From REEB426 sp964551975 (GTDB lineage Bacteria > Actinomycetota > Actinomycetes > S36-B12), in assembly GCA_964551975.1 (NCBI GenBank), contig CAZKFI010000017.1, forward strand, positions 1 through 37,132: a stretch of 37,132 nt of DNA, written 5' to 3'. Shown piece after piece: positions 8,454 to 19,257 of this stretch. The notes below the pieces were generated by a model. The model saw only the letters and a list, made by a program, of their open reading frames with translations, was not told the origin of the DNA and did not search any database. Positions within the stretch are counted from its first letter, which is position 1; the number at the start of each line of letters is the position of its first letter. The translations under genes were made by a program, and so were the position numbers.

Positions 8454-9290
8454 ATGAGCATCGTCCGCGCGGCCCTCGTCCAGACCAACTGGACCGGGGA
8501 CAAGGAGTCCATGATCGCTGTGCATGAGGACTATGCACGGCAGGCGGCTGCCCAGGGGACGCAGGTCATCTGCTTCCAGGAGCTGTTCTATGGGCCGTAC
8601 TTCTGCCAGGTACAGGACGCCAAGTTCTACGAGTACGCCGAGGCGATCCCAGGGCCCATCACCGAGCGCTTCCAGGCTCTGGCCAAGGAATTGCACATGG
8701 TCATGGTGCTGCCGATGTATGAGAAGGAGCAGGACGGCTTCCTCTACAACACGGCTGCGGTCATCGACGCTGACGGTTCCTACCTCGGCAAGTACCGCAA
8801 GCAGCACATCCCTCACGTGGGCGGCTTCTGGGAGAAGTTCTACTTCCGTCCCGGCAATGGCGGCTACCCGGTGTTCGACACCGCCGTCGGCAAGATCGGC
8901 GTCTACATCTGCTACGACCGGCATTTCCCCGAGGGCTGGCGAGCGCTGGGTCTCAACGGCGCCCAGATCGTCTTCAACCCGTCGGCGACCTCCCGTGGCC
9001 TCTCCCAGTACCTCTGGGGAATCGAGCAGCCCGCGGCGGCGGTGGCCAATGAGTACTACGTTGGCGCGATCAATCGTGTCGGCATCGAGCCACTGGGCGA
9101 TGATGACTTCTACGGCCAGTCCTACTTCGTCGATCCTGAGGGAAGCATCGTGGGCGAGAAGGGTGATCCCTACAAGCCAGAACTCATCGTCCGAGACCTG
9201 GACATGGAACTCATCACCACGGTGCGCAATCGCTGGGCGTTCTACCGCGATCGTCGCCCCGACGCCTACGACGACCTCGTTCGCCCCTAA
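8454..9290 (+). CDS. Beta-ureidopropionase (N-carbamoyl-beta-alanine amidohydrolase), nitrilase superfamily
   Basis: 278 residues with the nitrilase triad: Glu43 (CFQELFYGPYF), Lys116 (KYRKQHIP) and Cys153 (YICYDRHFPEGWR). The HIPHVGGFWEKFYFRPGN segment and the Cys neighbourhood are typical of carbamoyl-amidases rather than true nitrilases. The expected reaction is hydrolysis of N-carbamoyl-beta-alanine to beta-alanine, CO2 and ammonia, the third step of reductive uracil breakdown. A strong AGGAGGAAG precedes the ATG. It is the first gene of the plus-strand operon and is followed by dihydropyrimidinase, which makes its substrate. A D-carbamoyl-amino-acid amidase role in hydantoin use is the alternative. 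Confidence 0.87.
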   Translation: MSIVRAALVQTNWTGDKESMIAVHEDYARQAAAQGTQVICFQELFYGPYFCQVQDAKFYEYAEAIPGPITERFQALAKELHMVMVLPMYEKEQDGFLYNTAAVIDADGSYLGKYRKQHIPHVGGFWEKFYFRPGNGGYPVFDTAVGKIGVYICYDRHFPEGWRALGLNGAQIVFNPSATSRGLSQYLWGIEQPAAAVANEYYVGAINRVGIEPLGDDDFYGQSYFVDPEGSIVGEKGDPYKPELIVRDLDMELITTVRNRWAFYRDRRPDAYDDLVRP

Positions 9291-9343
9291 TCCAGTTTGT
9301 AGTCGCTACTAGTGCATTTGCGCTTCACGGAAGGAGTTGCAGC

Positions 9344-10763
9344 ATGACGATTCTGATCACCAACGGCACGGTCGTCTCGCCCGAGGGCATCATGGAAGCC
9401 GATGTCCTCATTGACGGCGATTACCATTTTGCCGCCAGAGCGCAACAACGATACCTCGTTGGGGTCGAATCTGAAGGCGAACGCCGACCGGGTCATCGAC
9501 GCCACCGGGAAGTACGTGATTCCCGGTGGGGTCGATTGCCACACGCACATGGAGTTGCCATTCGGCGGGACCTTCGCCTCAGACACCTTCGAGACGGGAA
9601 CCCGCGCTGCGGCCTGGGGTGGCACCACCACCATCATCGATTTCGCGGTTCAGCGCTACGGCGAGCGAGTCCAAGACGGTCTTGCCGCATGGCACGAGAA
9701 GGCACGCGGCAACTGTCATATCGACTACGGCTTCCACCAGATCATCGGTGGTGTCGATGACGATTCGCTGAAGGCCATGGACGAACTCATCGGCGAAGGT
9801 GTGACGAGTTTCAAGTTATTCATGGCCTATCCGGGTGTGTTCTACAGCGATGACGGCCAGATCGTGCGGGCAATGCAGACGGCCAGCAACAACGGTTCCA
9901 TGATCATGATGCACGCCGAAAATGGCATCGCCATCGACGTGCTCGTGGCTCAGGCTCTGGCCGCCGGCAAGACCGAGCCGCGCTACCACGGTCTCACGCG
10001 CCCCTGGGAAACCGAGGCCGAGGCCACCAACCGCGCGATCATGCTGGCTCGTATGACCGGGGCCCCGCTGTACATCGTGCACATGTCCGCGAAGCAGGCC
10101 GTCAATGTGCTCCAAGAGGCGCGCGACGGCGGCTGGAACCTCTTCGGGGAGACCTGCCCGCAATACCTGTATCTGTCGCTGGAAGAGCACCTCTCGGCCC
10201 CTGGCTTCGAGGGAGCAAAGTGGGTCTGCTCCACTCCCCTTCGATCCAAGGCTGAGCAGCATCAGGACGAACTGTGGCGCTACCTGCGCACCAATGACCT
10301 GTCGGTCGTAAGTACCGACCACTGTCCGTTCTGTTTCAAGGAGCAGAAGGAACTGGGTATCGGTGACTTCTCCAAGATTCCCAACGGGATCGGCACGGTC
10401 GAGCACCGCATGGACCTGATTTACCAAGGCGTCGTCGACGGGAAGATCACGTTGGAACGCTGGGTAGAATTGTGCTCAACCACGCCGGCTCGGATGTTCG
10501 GTCTCTACGGACGCAAGGGTGCTGTGGCTCCGGGCTTCGATGCGGACGTGGTGATCTACGACCCAGCCGGTCGCACCGAGATCGGACTGCATAAGACGCA
10601 CCACATGAACATGGACCACTCCGCATGGGAGGGCTACAACATCGACGGTCACGTCGATACGGTCATCTCGCGTGGCACTGTCGTGGTCGATGACAATCAG
10701 TACTACGGGACGAAGGGTCACGGGCAGTACCTCAAGCGAGGCCTGTCCCAGTACTTGATCTGA
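9344..10763 (+). CDS. hydA: Dihydropyrimidinase/hydantoinase, frame broken by a one-base shift
   Basis: Two frames are needed. The first starts at ATG 9344 (GGAAGGAG upstream) and encodes a normal N-terminus ending ADVLIDGD; the second continues from 9423 with TILPPERN and runs to the stop at 10763. Removing one T at 9421-9422 restores a single protein of about 472 residues. The rest is intact: metal ligands in DCHTHMELPFGG, the carboxylated Lys in SFKLFMAYPG, His in MMHAENG and VHMSAKQ, and Asp in STDHCPF. It hydrolyses dihydrouracil and dihydrothymine to N-carbamoyl-beta-amino acids. The fault is probably a sequencing or assembly error, because the downstream 450 codons carry no other damage; a real mutation cannot be excluded. 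Confidence 0.87.
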
Positions 10764-10804
10764 GTCCTCAGGACCATCACCAACAGTCCACGAGTGAAAG
10801 GCAA

Positions 10805-12298
<1,494 letters not shown>

Positions 12299-12312
12299 TT
12301 GAAAGGCACATC

Positions 12313-13329
12313 ATGGATATCGGACTGGTACTGCAGTGCAATCCCCCGGCCGCTCGCGTTATCGAGCAGGCTCGACGCGCGGAACACTATGGATTCACCC
12401 ACGTGTGGACCTTCGATTCACACATCCTGTGGCAGGAGCCCTACGTCATCTACAGCCAAATCCTCAACGCCACCCGCAAGGTGATCGTCGGACCGATGGT
12501 GACGAACCCGGCCACCCGTGATGTCACCGTGACCGCTTCGGTGTTCGCCACCCTGAACGAGATGTATGGAAATCGCACAGTCATCGGCATTGGTCGTGGT
12601 GACTCAGCAGTGCGTGTCACCAACGGCAAGCCGGTCAGCGTCGCAGATTTGCGCGACTCCGTTGTGCTGCTGCGTGACATGGTCAATGGCCGCCCGGTCG
12701 ACTACAAGGGCAACACCATCCGCCTTCCCTGGGCTCATGACGCACACACCGGCGTGTGGGTTGCCGCGTACGGCCCGAAGGTTCTGGCAGTTGCCGGTGA
12801 GGTTGGTGACGGCTTCATCCTGCAGCTCGCCGACCCGTCGATTGCAGAGTGGACCATCAAGAGCGTGCGCGAGGCTGCAATAGCTGCCGGACGTGACCCG
12901 AAGGACGTGAAGATCTGCGTGGCGGCTCCCGCCTACGTCACTGACGACGTGGCCCATGCTCGCGACCAGCTGCGTTGGTTCGGTGGCATGGTCGGCAACC
13001 ACGTGGCGGACATCGTGGAGCGCCACGGAACCGACGGTGGCGTGCCCAAGGAACTCACCGACTACATCAAGGGCCGCAAAGGCTACGACTACAACACCCA
13101 CGGCAAGGCAGGCAATACGCACACCGATTTCGTGCCAGACGAGATCATCGACCGCTTCTGCATCATTGGGCCGATCCAGGAGCACATCCGTCGACTCGAG
13201 GAACTCAAGGCGCTGGGCGTAGACCAATTCGCGGTCTACCTTCAGCACGATGACAACGACCGGACGATGGCCGCCTACGGCGAGAAGATCATTCCCGCCG
13301 TTCGCGACGTGGTGCTCGCGAAGACCTGA
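12313..13329 (+). CDS. Luciferase-like (LLM) F420/FMN-dependent oxidoreductase, TIGR03842-like
   Basis: 338 residues from ATG 12313, which has AAAGG at the right distance; an in-frame start upstream at 12244 would lie inside mmsA and is rejected. The bacterial-luciferase TIM-barrel fold is shown by AEHYGFTHVWTFDSHILW, PMVTNPATRDVTVTA and IGIGRGDSAVR. I recognise it as close to the TIGR03842 (CPS_4043) group related to methylene-tetrahydromethanopterin reductase. The biochemical role of that group is not established as far as I know. Its place directly after three pyrimidine-catabolism genes and before an importer implies a step in the same pathway, possibly a ring reduction or oxidation. Confidence 0.8.
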   Translation: MDIGLVLQCNPPAARVIEQARRAEHYGFTHVWTFDSHILWQEPYVIYSQILNATRKVIVGPMVTNPATRDVTVTASVFATLNEMYGNRTVIGIGRGDSAVRVTNGKPVSVADLRDSVVLLRDMVNGRPVDYKGNTIRLPWAHDAHTGVWVAAYGPKVLAVAGEVGDGFILQLADPSIAEWTIKSVREAAIAAGRDPKDVKICVAAPAYVTDDVAHARDQLRWFGGMVGNHVADIVERHGTDGGVPKELTDYIKGRKGYDYNTHGKAGNTHTDFVPDEIIDRFCIIGPIQEHIRRLEELKALGVDQFAVYLQHDDNDRTMAAYGEKIIPAVRDVVLAKT

Positions 13330-13338
13330 CATACTCCC

Positions 13339-13360
13339 CTCCAGGATTTCCAGCCTGGAG
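13339..13360 (+). other. Small stem-loop between oxidoreductase and transporter genes
   Basis: CTCCAGG (13339-13345) pairs with CCTGGAG (13354-13360) around an 8-base loop, in the 47-base gap between the LLM gene and the first permease. It is too weak for a confident terminator and has no T-run. It could adjust transporter expression relative to the enzymes, or be chance. Confidence 0.3.
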
Positions 13361-13376
13361 TGCATGAGGAGGGTCA

Positions 13377-14291
13377 GTGGCAGAGGCAGTCGGGGCGCAA
13401 GTCCCCTCGGCTGCCCAGCGCAGCAGTACCGTGACCCGGCGTCTACGTTCCGGCGCAATATCGGCACTTTGGGCGCTTGCCGGCGTTGCGCTGGTCATCC
13501 TCCTGTGGGAACTTTCCAAATTGGTCGGTGGGATCATTCCCCTGCCCTTCGATACCGACGACACGGCCATGCCCCATGTGTGGACGATGGTCGAGGGGTT
13601 CACTCAACCTGAGGTGCGTGGATCCGACACCACCGTGCTGCAAGCCGTGATCATGGCCGCCCTGTTCTCCCTTCTTGTGGCCATGGGGGGCTTCGCCGTG
13701 GGTGTCAGCGTCGGCCTGCTCCTCGCCGTGATCATGCAGCGATTGGCCTTCGCGGAACGAGCTCTCCTGCCCTTCGTTATCGCATCCCAGACCGTGCCGC
13801 TCATCGCCCTGGCACCCCTGATCGTCGGGATTGGAAACCGGATTTCCATCGGTCCCTTCGAATGGGGTACGACCCAGTCGGTCATGTTCATCGCTGCCTA
13901 CCTGGCCTTCTTCCCACTGTCCGTCGGCGCCTTGCGTGGCCTGCATGCACCAACCGCGACCGATCTGGAGTTGATGCGCTCCTACGCCGCTAAGCCGCGG
14001 CAGACCCTGTTCAAACTGCGCTTTCCGGCCAGCGTGCCCTATCTGGTTCCAGCCCTTAAGGTCTCCGCTGCCGCGTCCATCGTCGGGACGGTCGTTGCCG
14101 AAATCTCAACCGGTGTGCGCGGCGGCATTGGTCGCCTGCTCATTGAATATGCACGGGAAGCCACCTCAGAGCCAGCGAAGGTGTACGTGGCCATGTTCGG
14201 AGCCATTGCCCTAGGCCTGCTGGCCGCCGCCTTGGTCACCGCCCTTGATGTCTACCTGACCCGCAATCTGCCGAAGGAAGGTTCTGCATGA
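13377..14291 (+). CDS. ABC importer permease (ThiX/SsuC/RibX type)
   Basis: 304 residues. A 30-residue cytoplasmic lead is followed by about six membrane segments and an EAA-type loop near LELMRSYAAKPRQTLFKLRFPASVPYL. The motif belongs to the nitrate/taurine/THI5-linked permease family. The start is GTG 13377 with GAGGAGGG upstream; its stop overlaps the next gene as ATGA. Unusually, the operon has two different permease genes (this and 15100-15885) flanking the ATPase, so the channel is probably a heterodimer. The substrate is probably a pyrimidine or related base, judged from the operon. Confidence 0.85.
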   Translation: MAEAVGAQVPSAAQRSSTVTRRLRSGAISALWALAGVALVILLWELSKLVGGIIPLPFDTDDTAMPHVWTMVEGFTQPEVRGSDTTVLQAVIMAALFSLLVAMGGFAVGVSVGLLLAVIMQRLAFAERALLPFVIASQTVPLIALAPLIVGIGNRISIGPFEWGTTQSVMFIAAYLAFFPLSVGALRGLHAPTATDLELMRSYAAKPRQTLFKLRFPASVPYLVPALKVSAAASIVGTVVAEISTGVRGGIGRLLIEYAREATSEPAKVYVAMFGAIALGLLAAALVTALDVYLTRNLPKEGSA

Positions 14292-15100
14292 GCGCGTCGA
14301 GCACCGCTGTCAGCGTCGACGGCGTCTGGAAGGTCTTCAACCAGGGTCTACCCAATGAAGTCATCGCGCTGCAGGATGTGAGCCTGCAGGTGGAACAGGG
14401 CGAATTCATTTCACTGATCGGTCCGTCTGGGTGCGGCAAGAGCACCCTGCTGCGCGTAATTGCCGATCTCACGGACCCCACCAAGGGCGCGGTCACCGTT
14501 GCGGGGCTCAGCGCCCACGAGGCTCGCGAGCAGCAGCGCTACGGCATCGCATTCCAGCAGGCTGCGCTCTTTGACTGGCGTACCGTCCGGCGCAATGTCG
14601 AACTCCCGCTCGAACTGCAGGGCTGGAACAAGGCCAAGCGTCAGGCACGGGCCATGGAGATGCTCGAGATGGTGCAGTTGGCGGACTTCGCCAACCACCG
14701 ACCGTGGGAGCTCTCCGGTGGGATGCAGCAACGAGTGGCGATTGCGCGTTCCCTGGCGGTGGACCCGCCACTGCTGCTGATGGACGAGCCCTTCGGAGCG
14801 CTTGACGAGATGACTCGTGAGCGCATGCAGAACGAGCTTTTGCGTATACGCACGGAGACTGGGAAGTCGATCATCTTCGTCACGCATTCCATTCCCGAAG
14901 CGGTCTACCTCTCTGACCGTGTCGTCGTCATGTCACCCCGGCCCGGTCGCATCACAGACGTGATCCCGGTCAAGCTCAAGGTCCGCAACGAAGACACCCG
15001 TGAGGAACCCGCCTTTTTCTCCGCCGTGACCGCTGTGCGCGAGGCACTTCGCGGTCGGGGGGCCGGCACCCCAGGTCGGGCCAGGGCAGGCGAGGTGTGA
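14288..15100 (+). CDS. ABC importer ATP-binding protein (ThiZ/SsuB/TauB type)
   Basis: 270 residues. Walker A GPSGCGKST at about 45-53, signature LSGGMQQRVAIARSL, Walker B LLLMDEPFGALDE and a downstream H-loop TH. This is the nitrate/sulfonate/THI5-class ATPase that energises the two permeases beside it. Start ATG overlaps the previous stop (ATGA) and a GGAAGG precedes it; the stop overlaps the following permease start as TGATG. All key residues are present. Confidence 0.9.
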   Translation: MSASSTAVSVDGVWKVFNQGLPNEVIALQDVSLQVEQGEFISLIGPSGCGKSTLLRVIADLTDPTKGAVTVAGLSAHEAREQQRYGIAFQQAALFDWRTVRRNVELPLELQGWNKAKRQARAMEMLEMVQLADFANHRPWELSGGMQQRVAIARSLAVDPPLLLMDEPFGALDEMTRERMQNELLRIRTETGKSIIFVTHSIPEAVYLSDRVVVMSPRPGRITDVIPVKLKVRNEDTREEPAFFSAVTAVREALRGRGAGTPGRARAGEV

Positions 15101-15885
15101 TGGCGAGCCAAACGGCGCATTCTCGCCTGCGCTCCATCTGGCCGCCTCTGCTGGTCGCCGCGATCTTCCTCGGCGCCTGGCAGGCCATCGTCGTAATCAA
15201 CGACATCAAGCCCTACCTGCTACCGGCGCCCAGCCTCATCCTGAGTAACTTTTTCGGAGATATCGGTCTCATGGCGGCTGCCGGACTCTATACCGGCACT
15301 ACGGCGATCCTCGGCCTGGCCGTGGGCACGGTCGTTGGCCTCTTGGCAGCCCTCGCCGCACAGCGGCTCGTTGTGGTTAACAATTTGATTACGCCACTTG
15401 CCGCCGGACTGGCCGCCGTGCCCATCATTGCCCTAACACCCATTCTCAACAACATGTTCGACATCACGAGCCGAACCCCACGAGTCCTCATCGCAGCGAT
15501 CATCGTCTTCTTTCCGGTGTTCGCCAACGTGACCCGGGGCCTGATTCAGGTGAGGCCAGTGCAGTTGGAGTTGATGCGCGCGATGAACGCCAAGCCCCGC
15601 ACGGTGCTCCGGCTCCTGCGCATCCCCAACGCATTCCCGTTCTTCTTCACCGCGATGAAGATCGCTTCGCCACTCGCCGTGATCGCGGCACTGGTGGCCG
15701 AATACTTCGGTGGCCCCCAGGAGGGTCTGGGTAGCCGAATCGCCTCAGCGGCGGCCAACACTGCATATGGTCGCGCCTGGGCCTACGTCGTAGCCTCAAT
15801 TGTCTTGGGGCTGCTGTTCTACCTGGTCGTCCTCGCTCTCGAGCGTTGGGCGGCACCTTGGACAGGCCGATCACGTTCGGCCTGA
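15100..15885 (+). CDS. ABC importer permease (ThiX/SsuC/RibX type), second subunit
   Basis: 261 residues with a signal-anchor-like first helix and about six hydrophobic segments; the EAA-type loop is around LELMRAMNAKPRTVLRLLRIP. It is clearly related to, but distinct from, the permease at 13377. I chose ATG 15100, which overlaps the ATPase stop as TGATG; the GTG three bases earlier is also possible. With the first permease it should form the membrane channel for the binding protein encoded next. Confidence 0.85.
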   Translation: MASQTAHSRLRSIWPPLLVAAIFLGAWQAIVVINDIKPYLLPAPSLILSNFFGDIGLMAAAGLYTGTTAILGLAVGTVVGLLAALAAQRLVVVNNLITPLAAGLAAVPIIALTPILNNMFDITSRTPRVLIAAIIVFFPVFANVTRGLIQVRPVQLELMRAMNAKPRTVLRLLRIPNAFPFFFTAMKIASPLAVIAALVAEYFGGPQEGLGSRIASAAANTAYGRAWAYVVASIVLGLLFYLVVLALERWAAPWTGRSRSA

Positions 15886-15916
15886 CGTCACAACCAGCAA
15901 GAGGAGAGGAACAACG

Positions 15917-17110
15917 ATGCACAAGACGGCAAGCCGTCGATGGCTGGGCCTGGCAAGTCTGGTCACGATCGGCGCAATGGCGTTGGCTGCCTGCGGGGGT
16001 AGTTCAACCTCGACAGAGTCCTCCGCAGCACCGGCTGCATCTGCTGCTGCATCTGCCGCACCCGCCGAGGAGTGCACCACTCCAACGCCGGTGTCACTGC
16101 AGCTGCAGTGGTTCGCCCAAGCCCAGTTCGCTGGCTACTACGCAGCCAAGGACAAGGGCTTCTATGCCGAGCAGTGCCTTGACGTGTCAATCCTGGAGGG
16201 CGGCGTCGACATCGTGCCGCAGACCCAGCTGGCACAGGGCAATGCCGACTTCGCCATTGCCTGGGTTCCCAAGGCACTGGCATCACGCGAGCAGGGCGCC
16301 GGAATCGTGAACGTCGCCCAGGTCTTCCAGCGTTCCGGAACCCTGCAGGTCTCCTGGGCCGACTCGGGGATCGCAACCCCGGCCGACTTCAAGGGCAAGA
16401 AGATCGGTAACTGGGGCTTCGGCAACGAGTTCGAGGTCTTCGCGGCGATCACGCAGGCTGGGTTGGACCCGGCGAACGATGTCGAGCTCGTTGCACAGCA
16501 GTTCGACATGCTGGGTCTGCTGAACCGCGAGATCGACGCGGCTGAGGCTATGACCTACAACGAGTACGCACAGCTGCTCGAGGCCACGAATCCGGAGACT
16601 GGAAAGCTGTACCAGCCGGAGGACTTCAACGTGATCTCCTATGAGGAGGTCGGCGTGGGCATGCTTCAGGACGCCATCTGGGCATCCGAAGAGCGGCTGG
16701 CCGATGCGGAGTACCAGGCACTCACCCAGAAGTTCGTGACTGCCTCGCTCCAGGGCTGGATCTACTGCCGTGACAACCCGGAGGAGTGCGCCGACATCGT
16801 GACGGCAAACGGCTCCAAGCTCGGCAAGAGCCATCAGCTGTGGATGATGAACGAGGTCAACAAGTTGATCTGGCCATCACCGAACGGCATCGGCGTCATG
16901 GATCCGGCAGCGTGGGATCGCACTGTCGAGATCTCGCTGAACACCAAGAACCTCGAAGGCAGCACGGTGCTTACCGCTGCCCCGGCAGAGAGTTCTTACA
17001 CACCGCAGTACGCCGAGGCAGCAGATGCTGAATTGACTGCAGCGGGTCTGAATGTGACCGGGGAAGATTTCGCCCCGATCGTCGTCGTCCTCAACGAGGG
17101 CGGCAACTAG
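15917..17110 (+). CDS. THI5/NMT1-type substrate-binding lipoprotein of an ABC importer
   Basis: 397 residues from ATG 15917, with AGAGGAGAGGA ahead of it. A short basic start, hydrophobic core and lipobox (LAAC, then GGSS) mark a lipoprotein; a Ser/Ala/Pro-rich linker follows. The mature domain opens VSLQLQWFAQAQFAGYYAAK, the signature of the NMT1/THI5-like family that includes ThiY (formyl-aminopyrimidine) and RibY (riboflavin). In an operon for pyrimidine breakdown the ligand may be uracil, thymine, a dihydropyrimidine or hydantoin-like compound. It is the last gene of the operon and is followed by a strong hairpin. Confidence 0.87.
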   Translation: MHKTASRRWLGLASLVTIGAMALAACGGSSTSTESSAAPAASAAASAAPAEECTTPTPVSLQLQWFAQAQFAGYYAAKDKGFYAEQCLDVSILEGGVDIVPQTQLAQGNADFAIAWVPKALASREQGAGIVNVAQVFQRSGTLQVSWADSGIATPADFKGKKIGNWGFGNEFEVFAAITQAGLDPANDVELVAQQFDMLGLLNREIDAAEAMTYNEYAQLLEATNPETGKLYQPEDFNVISYEEVGVGMLQDAIWASEERLADAEYQALTQKFVTASLQGWIYCRDNPEECADIVTANGSKLGKSHQLWMMNEVNKLIWPSPNGIGVMDPAAWDRTVEISLNTKNLEGSTVLTAAPAESSYTPQYAEAADAELTAAGLNVTGEDFAPIVVVLNEGGN

Positions 17111-17120
17111 TTCCATTTCG

Positions 17121-17152
17121 TGTGGGCCGGCAGCTTCGGCTGCCGGCCCACA
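17121..17152. terminator. Strong stem-loop terminator between convergent genes
   Basis: A perfect 14-base stem (TGTGGGCCGGCAGC with its complement) encloses a stable TTCG tetraloop, 10 bases after the binding-protein stop and 31 bases before the end of the convergent P450 gene. No T-run follows on either strand, which is common for actinobacterial terminators. Its symmetry means it could end transcription from both sides. Confidence 0.8.
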
Positions 17153-17183
17153 CGCGTGTCAGGGCCTCTGCTACGCAGTGACT

Positions 17184-18392
17184 CTAGATGGTCACCTGAA
17201 TGCGCCGATGACCGCGGACCACATAGGTGTGATCCGGTTCGGGCTGTTCAGCCAAGTGCAATTTCGGCATTGATTCAAGCAGCTCGGCCAAGATTGTCTG
17301 CAACTCCATCCGCGCAAGCGGGGCACCGAGGCAGAAGTGAGTTCCAGCACTAAAGCTCAGATGCGGCTGCACCACTCGCAGCGGATCAAAGAGCTCAGCA
17401 TCGGGGTACCGGCTGGGATCTCGGTTAGCGGCGCCCAGCAGCAAACCAATCCGATCGCCTTGACGCACTCCTGGAAGATCCAGTTCCTCAACAGGACCAA
17501 CCACCTGACGCTCAAAGAGCTGCAATGGTGCTTCGTAGCGAAGGAACTCCTCCACCGCACGCTCCCATGCACCAGCGGAACGCACCGCGTCGCGTTGTTC
17601 GGGGTTGGCCAACAAGAGTGCTAGACCATTGCCCAAGGCATTGATGGTGGCACCGGTGCCACCATTGAACAGGAGAATGGCGTTAGCAATAGCCTCGCGC
17701 TCGTCAAGTACGCCATCCTGCACCGCGTCGGCCAACGTGAGCAATGCCGTGGCTGACTTACCACCCGTGGCAAGTTCGGCACGCACGTAGTGCGCGAAGT
17801 GCTCGGCTCCTGCGATTCCGCGTTCGTCGTCTTCCGGTGTTCGGGCGTATTCGAAGAGCCGTACCATCGCCAGCGACCAGTCGTGTGTGCGCTGCCTGTC
17901 TTGCGGTGGAATACCGAGCAGCGCACACACCACACGCACCGGCAACTGCTCGGCAATGCAACTCACGAGATCGAATGACCCCTCAGTCTGCAGAATCCCA
18001 GATGCTTCTGCGATCAGATTCGAACACTCCGCTGCAACTGCAGCCTGGAGATCTGCAAGACCGGCACGTGTGAACTGTGGGCTCAACAGCCGTCGCATCC
18101 GGGTGTGCTCAGCACCTTCGGTGTCCAACATTGCCTGGTCATTTAGCCAATTGAAAGTTTCCCAGCGGTCTTCCGGCTCACGATGCCGAAACACCCGTGC
18201 CAGACTCGGGTGCCTCAATAGGCGGTTGCAATCCTCATAGCGAGGAATGAGCCACATCTGCAGAGCCTGCGACCAAAAGAGATGATGCGCCTGCTGCATG
18301 TGCGCATAACAGGTGTAGGGATTAGCAATGAAATCCGGGCTGCTGGGATCAAATCCCAGATCGTCAGCCCTTGGCACTGCGACCACGCTCAT
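17184..18392 (-). CDS. Cytochrome P450
   Basis: About 402 residues, typical for soluble bacterial P450s. The K-helix ExxR is EEFLRYEAP, and the haem-ligand loop is FSAGTHFCLGAPLARME with Cys near 354-356. The I-helix reads FNGGTGATINALGNG: the usual acidic residue before Ala/Thr is Gly, so oxygen activation may be atypical. I chose ATG 18392 because AGGAG is 7 bases upstream; ATG 18398 is too close to it. The gene is 10 bases after the EamA exporter and shares its transcript. Electron-transfer partners are not encoded nearby. The substrate cannot be told; pairing with an exporter suggests a small product that leaves the cell. Confidence 0.9.
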   Translation of the reverse strand: MSVVAVPRADDLGFDPSSPDFIANPYTCYAHMQQAHHLFWSQALQMWLIPRYEDCNRLLRHPSLARVFRHREPEDRWETFNWLNDQAMLDTEGAEHTRMRRLLSPQFTRAGLADLQAAVAAECSNLIAEASGILQTEGSFDLVSCIAEQLPVRVVCALLGIPPQDRQRTHDWSLAMVRLFEYARTPEDDERGIAGAEHFAHYVRAELATGGKSATALLTLADAVQDGVLDEREAIANAILLFNGGTGATINALGNGLALLLANPEQRDAVRSAGAWERAVEEFLRYEAPLQLFERQVVGPVEELDLPGVRQGDRIGLLLGAANRDPSRYPDAELFDPLRVVQPHLSFSAGTHFCLGAPLARMELQTILAELLESMPKLHLAEQPEPDHTYVVRGHRRIQVTI

Positions 18393-18402
18393 AGTCATGC
18401 TC

Positions 18403-19257
18403 CTACTGGACGATACTCAGACCCACGATCCCGGCAAGGATCACCACAAGACCTATCAACTGCCCACGAGCGAGCCGCTCCTTGAACAGGAAGAACGCCA
18501 GGACCGCAGCAATAGGAGCCATCTGCGATGACATCACAGCGGTGATTGCAATGTTCATCTCCGCACCAATGGCATAGAGCGTGATGCCGACAAGATCGCA
18601 AACGGCGAGTAGCAGTAGCAGGGGTGCAGCCTGGCGCGTGATCCGCAAACGCCGCGTAAGGAGCAATGGCAACGTCAAGGCGATCGTTCCGACCAGGCGC
18701 CCGGGGATCAAGAGCCAGCTCAACGGCAACTCGGTGCTCAAGACACCCACCGTGATCAATGCGGCACCGAAGCAGAAGGCCCCCATGCTGGCTAGCAGGA
18801 CCGATCGCAGGGGTCGTTCATTCTCGATGGGCACCGGATCCTTAGTCCGCGCGGAGATCACGATACCAATGATGATGAGTGTCAGGAGTGCGGCAATGAC
18901 CGGTGCGAGTGACCGACCAATCAGCACCGCCAAGACAACGGCTACAGCACCTTGTGTCGCAACGATCGGGCTGACAACACCAACCTTGCCAACACGAAGT
19001 GCGGCGTTTACACAGACCAATCCCAAGATGTTCCCCGCGCCTGTTGCCAGCATCAGTGCCATGTTGAGTGGAGTCAGGTTCGGTGGAATCCCGGACGCGG
19101 CAGCGAAAGGGATCGCGATGAAAAGTCCCATAGTCGCCGCAGAACCGACAACGACCTGAGGCGGCAACAAGCGACTACAGCGTGCAGACGTGATCATGCC
19201 TGCGGCAAAGACAAAGGCGGTAGCCAAGCCGAAGGCAATACTCTGCATAGTGTGCAT
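18403..19257 (-). CDS. EamA/DMT-superfamily transporter
   Basis: 284 residues with about ten hydrophobic segments arranged as two five-helix halves, the layout of EamA drug/metabolite transporters. A conserved DMT feature is visible near the end of the second half (ITAVMSSQMAPIAAVLAFFLFKERL). Such proteins usually export amino acids, nucleobases, purines or similar metabolites. ATG 19257 or ATG 19248 may be the start; neither has a clear ribosome site. It is first in a two-gene unit with the P450 and divergent from the pseudouridine genes. Confidence 0.8.
   Translation of the reverse strand: MHTMQSIAFGLATAFVFAAGMITSARCSRLLPPQVVVGSAATMGLFIAIPFAAASGIPPNLTPLNMALMLATGAGNILGLVCVNAALRVGKVGVVSPIVATQGAVAVVLAVLIGRSLAPVIAALLTLIIIGIVISARTKDPVPIENERPLRSVLLASMGAFCFGAALITVGVLSTELPLSWLLIPGRLVGTIALTLPLLLTRRLRITRQAAPLLLLLAVCDLVGITLYAIGAEMNIAITAVMSSQMAPIAAVLAFFLFKERLARGQLIGLVVILAGIVGLSIVQ

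Noticed and set aside
12604..13467. A 287-codon minus-strand open frame opposite the LLM gene
   Set aside because: Antisense frame of a clear LLM protein, common in GC-rich DNA; no recognisable domain.
15800..15916. Upstream start for the binding protein at 15800
   Set aside because: It would overlap the permease; the lipoprotein signal peptide begins at ATG 15917 after AGAGGAGAGGA.
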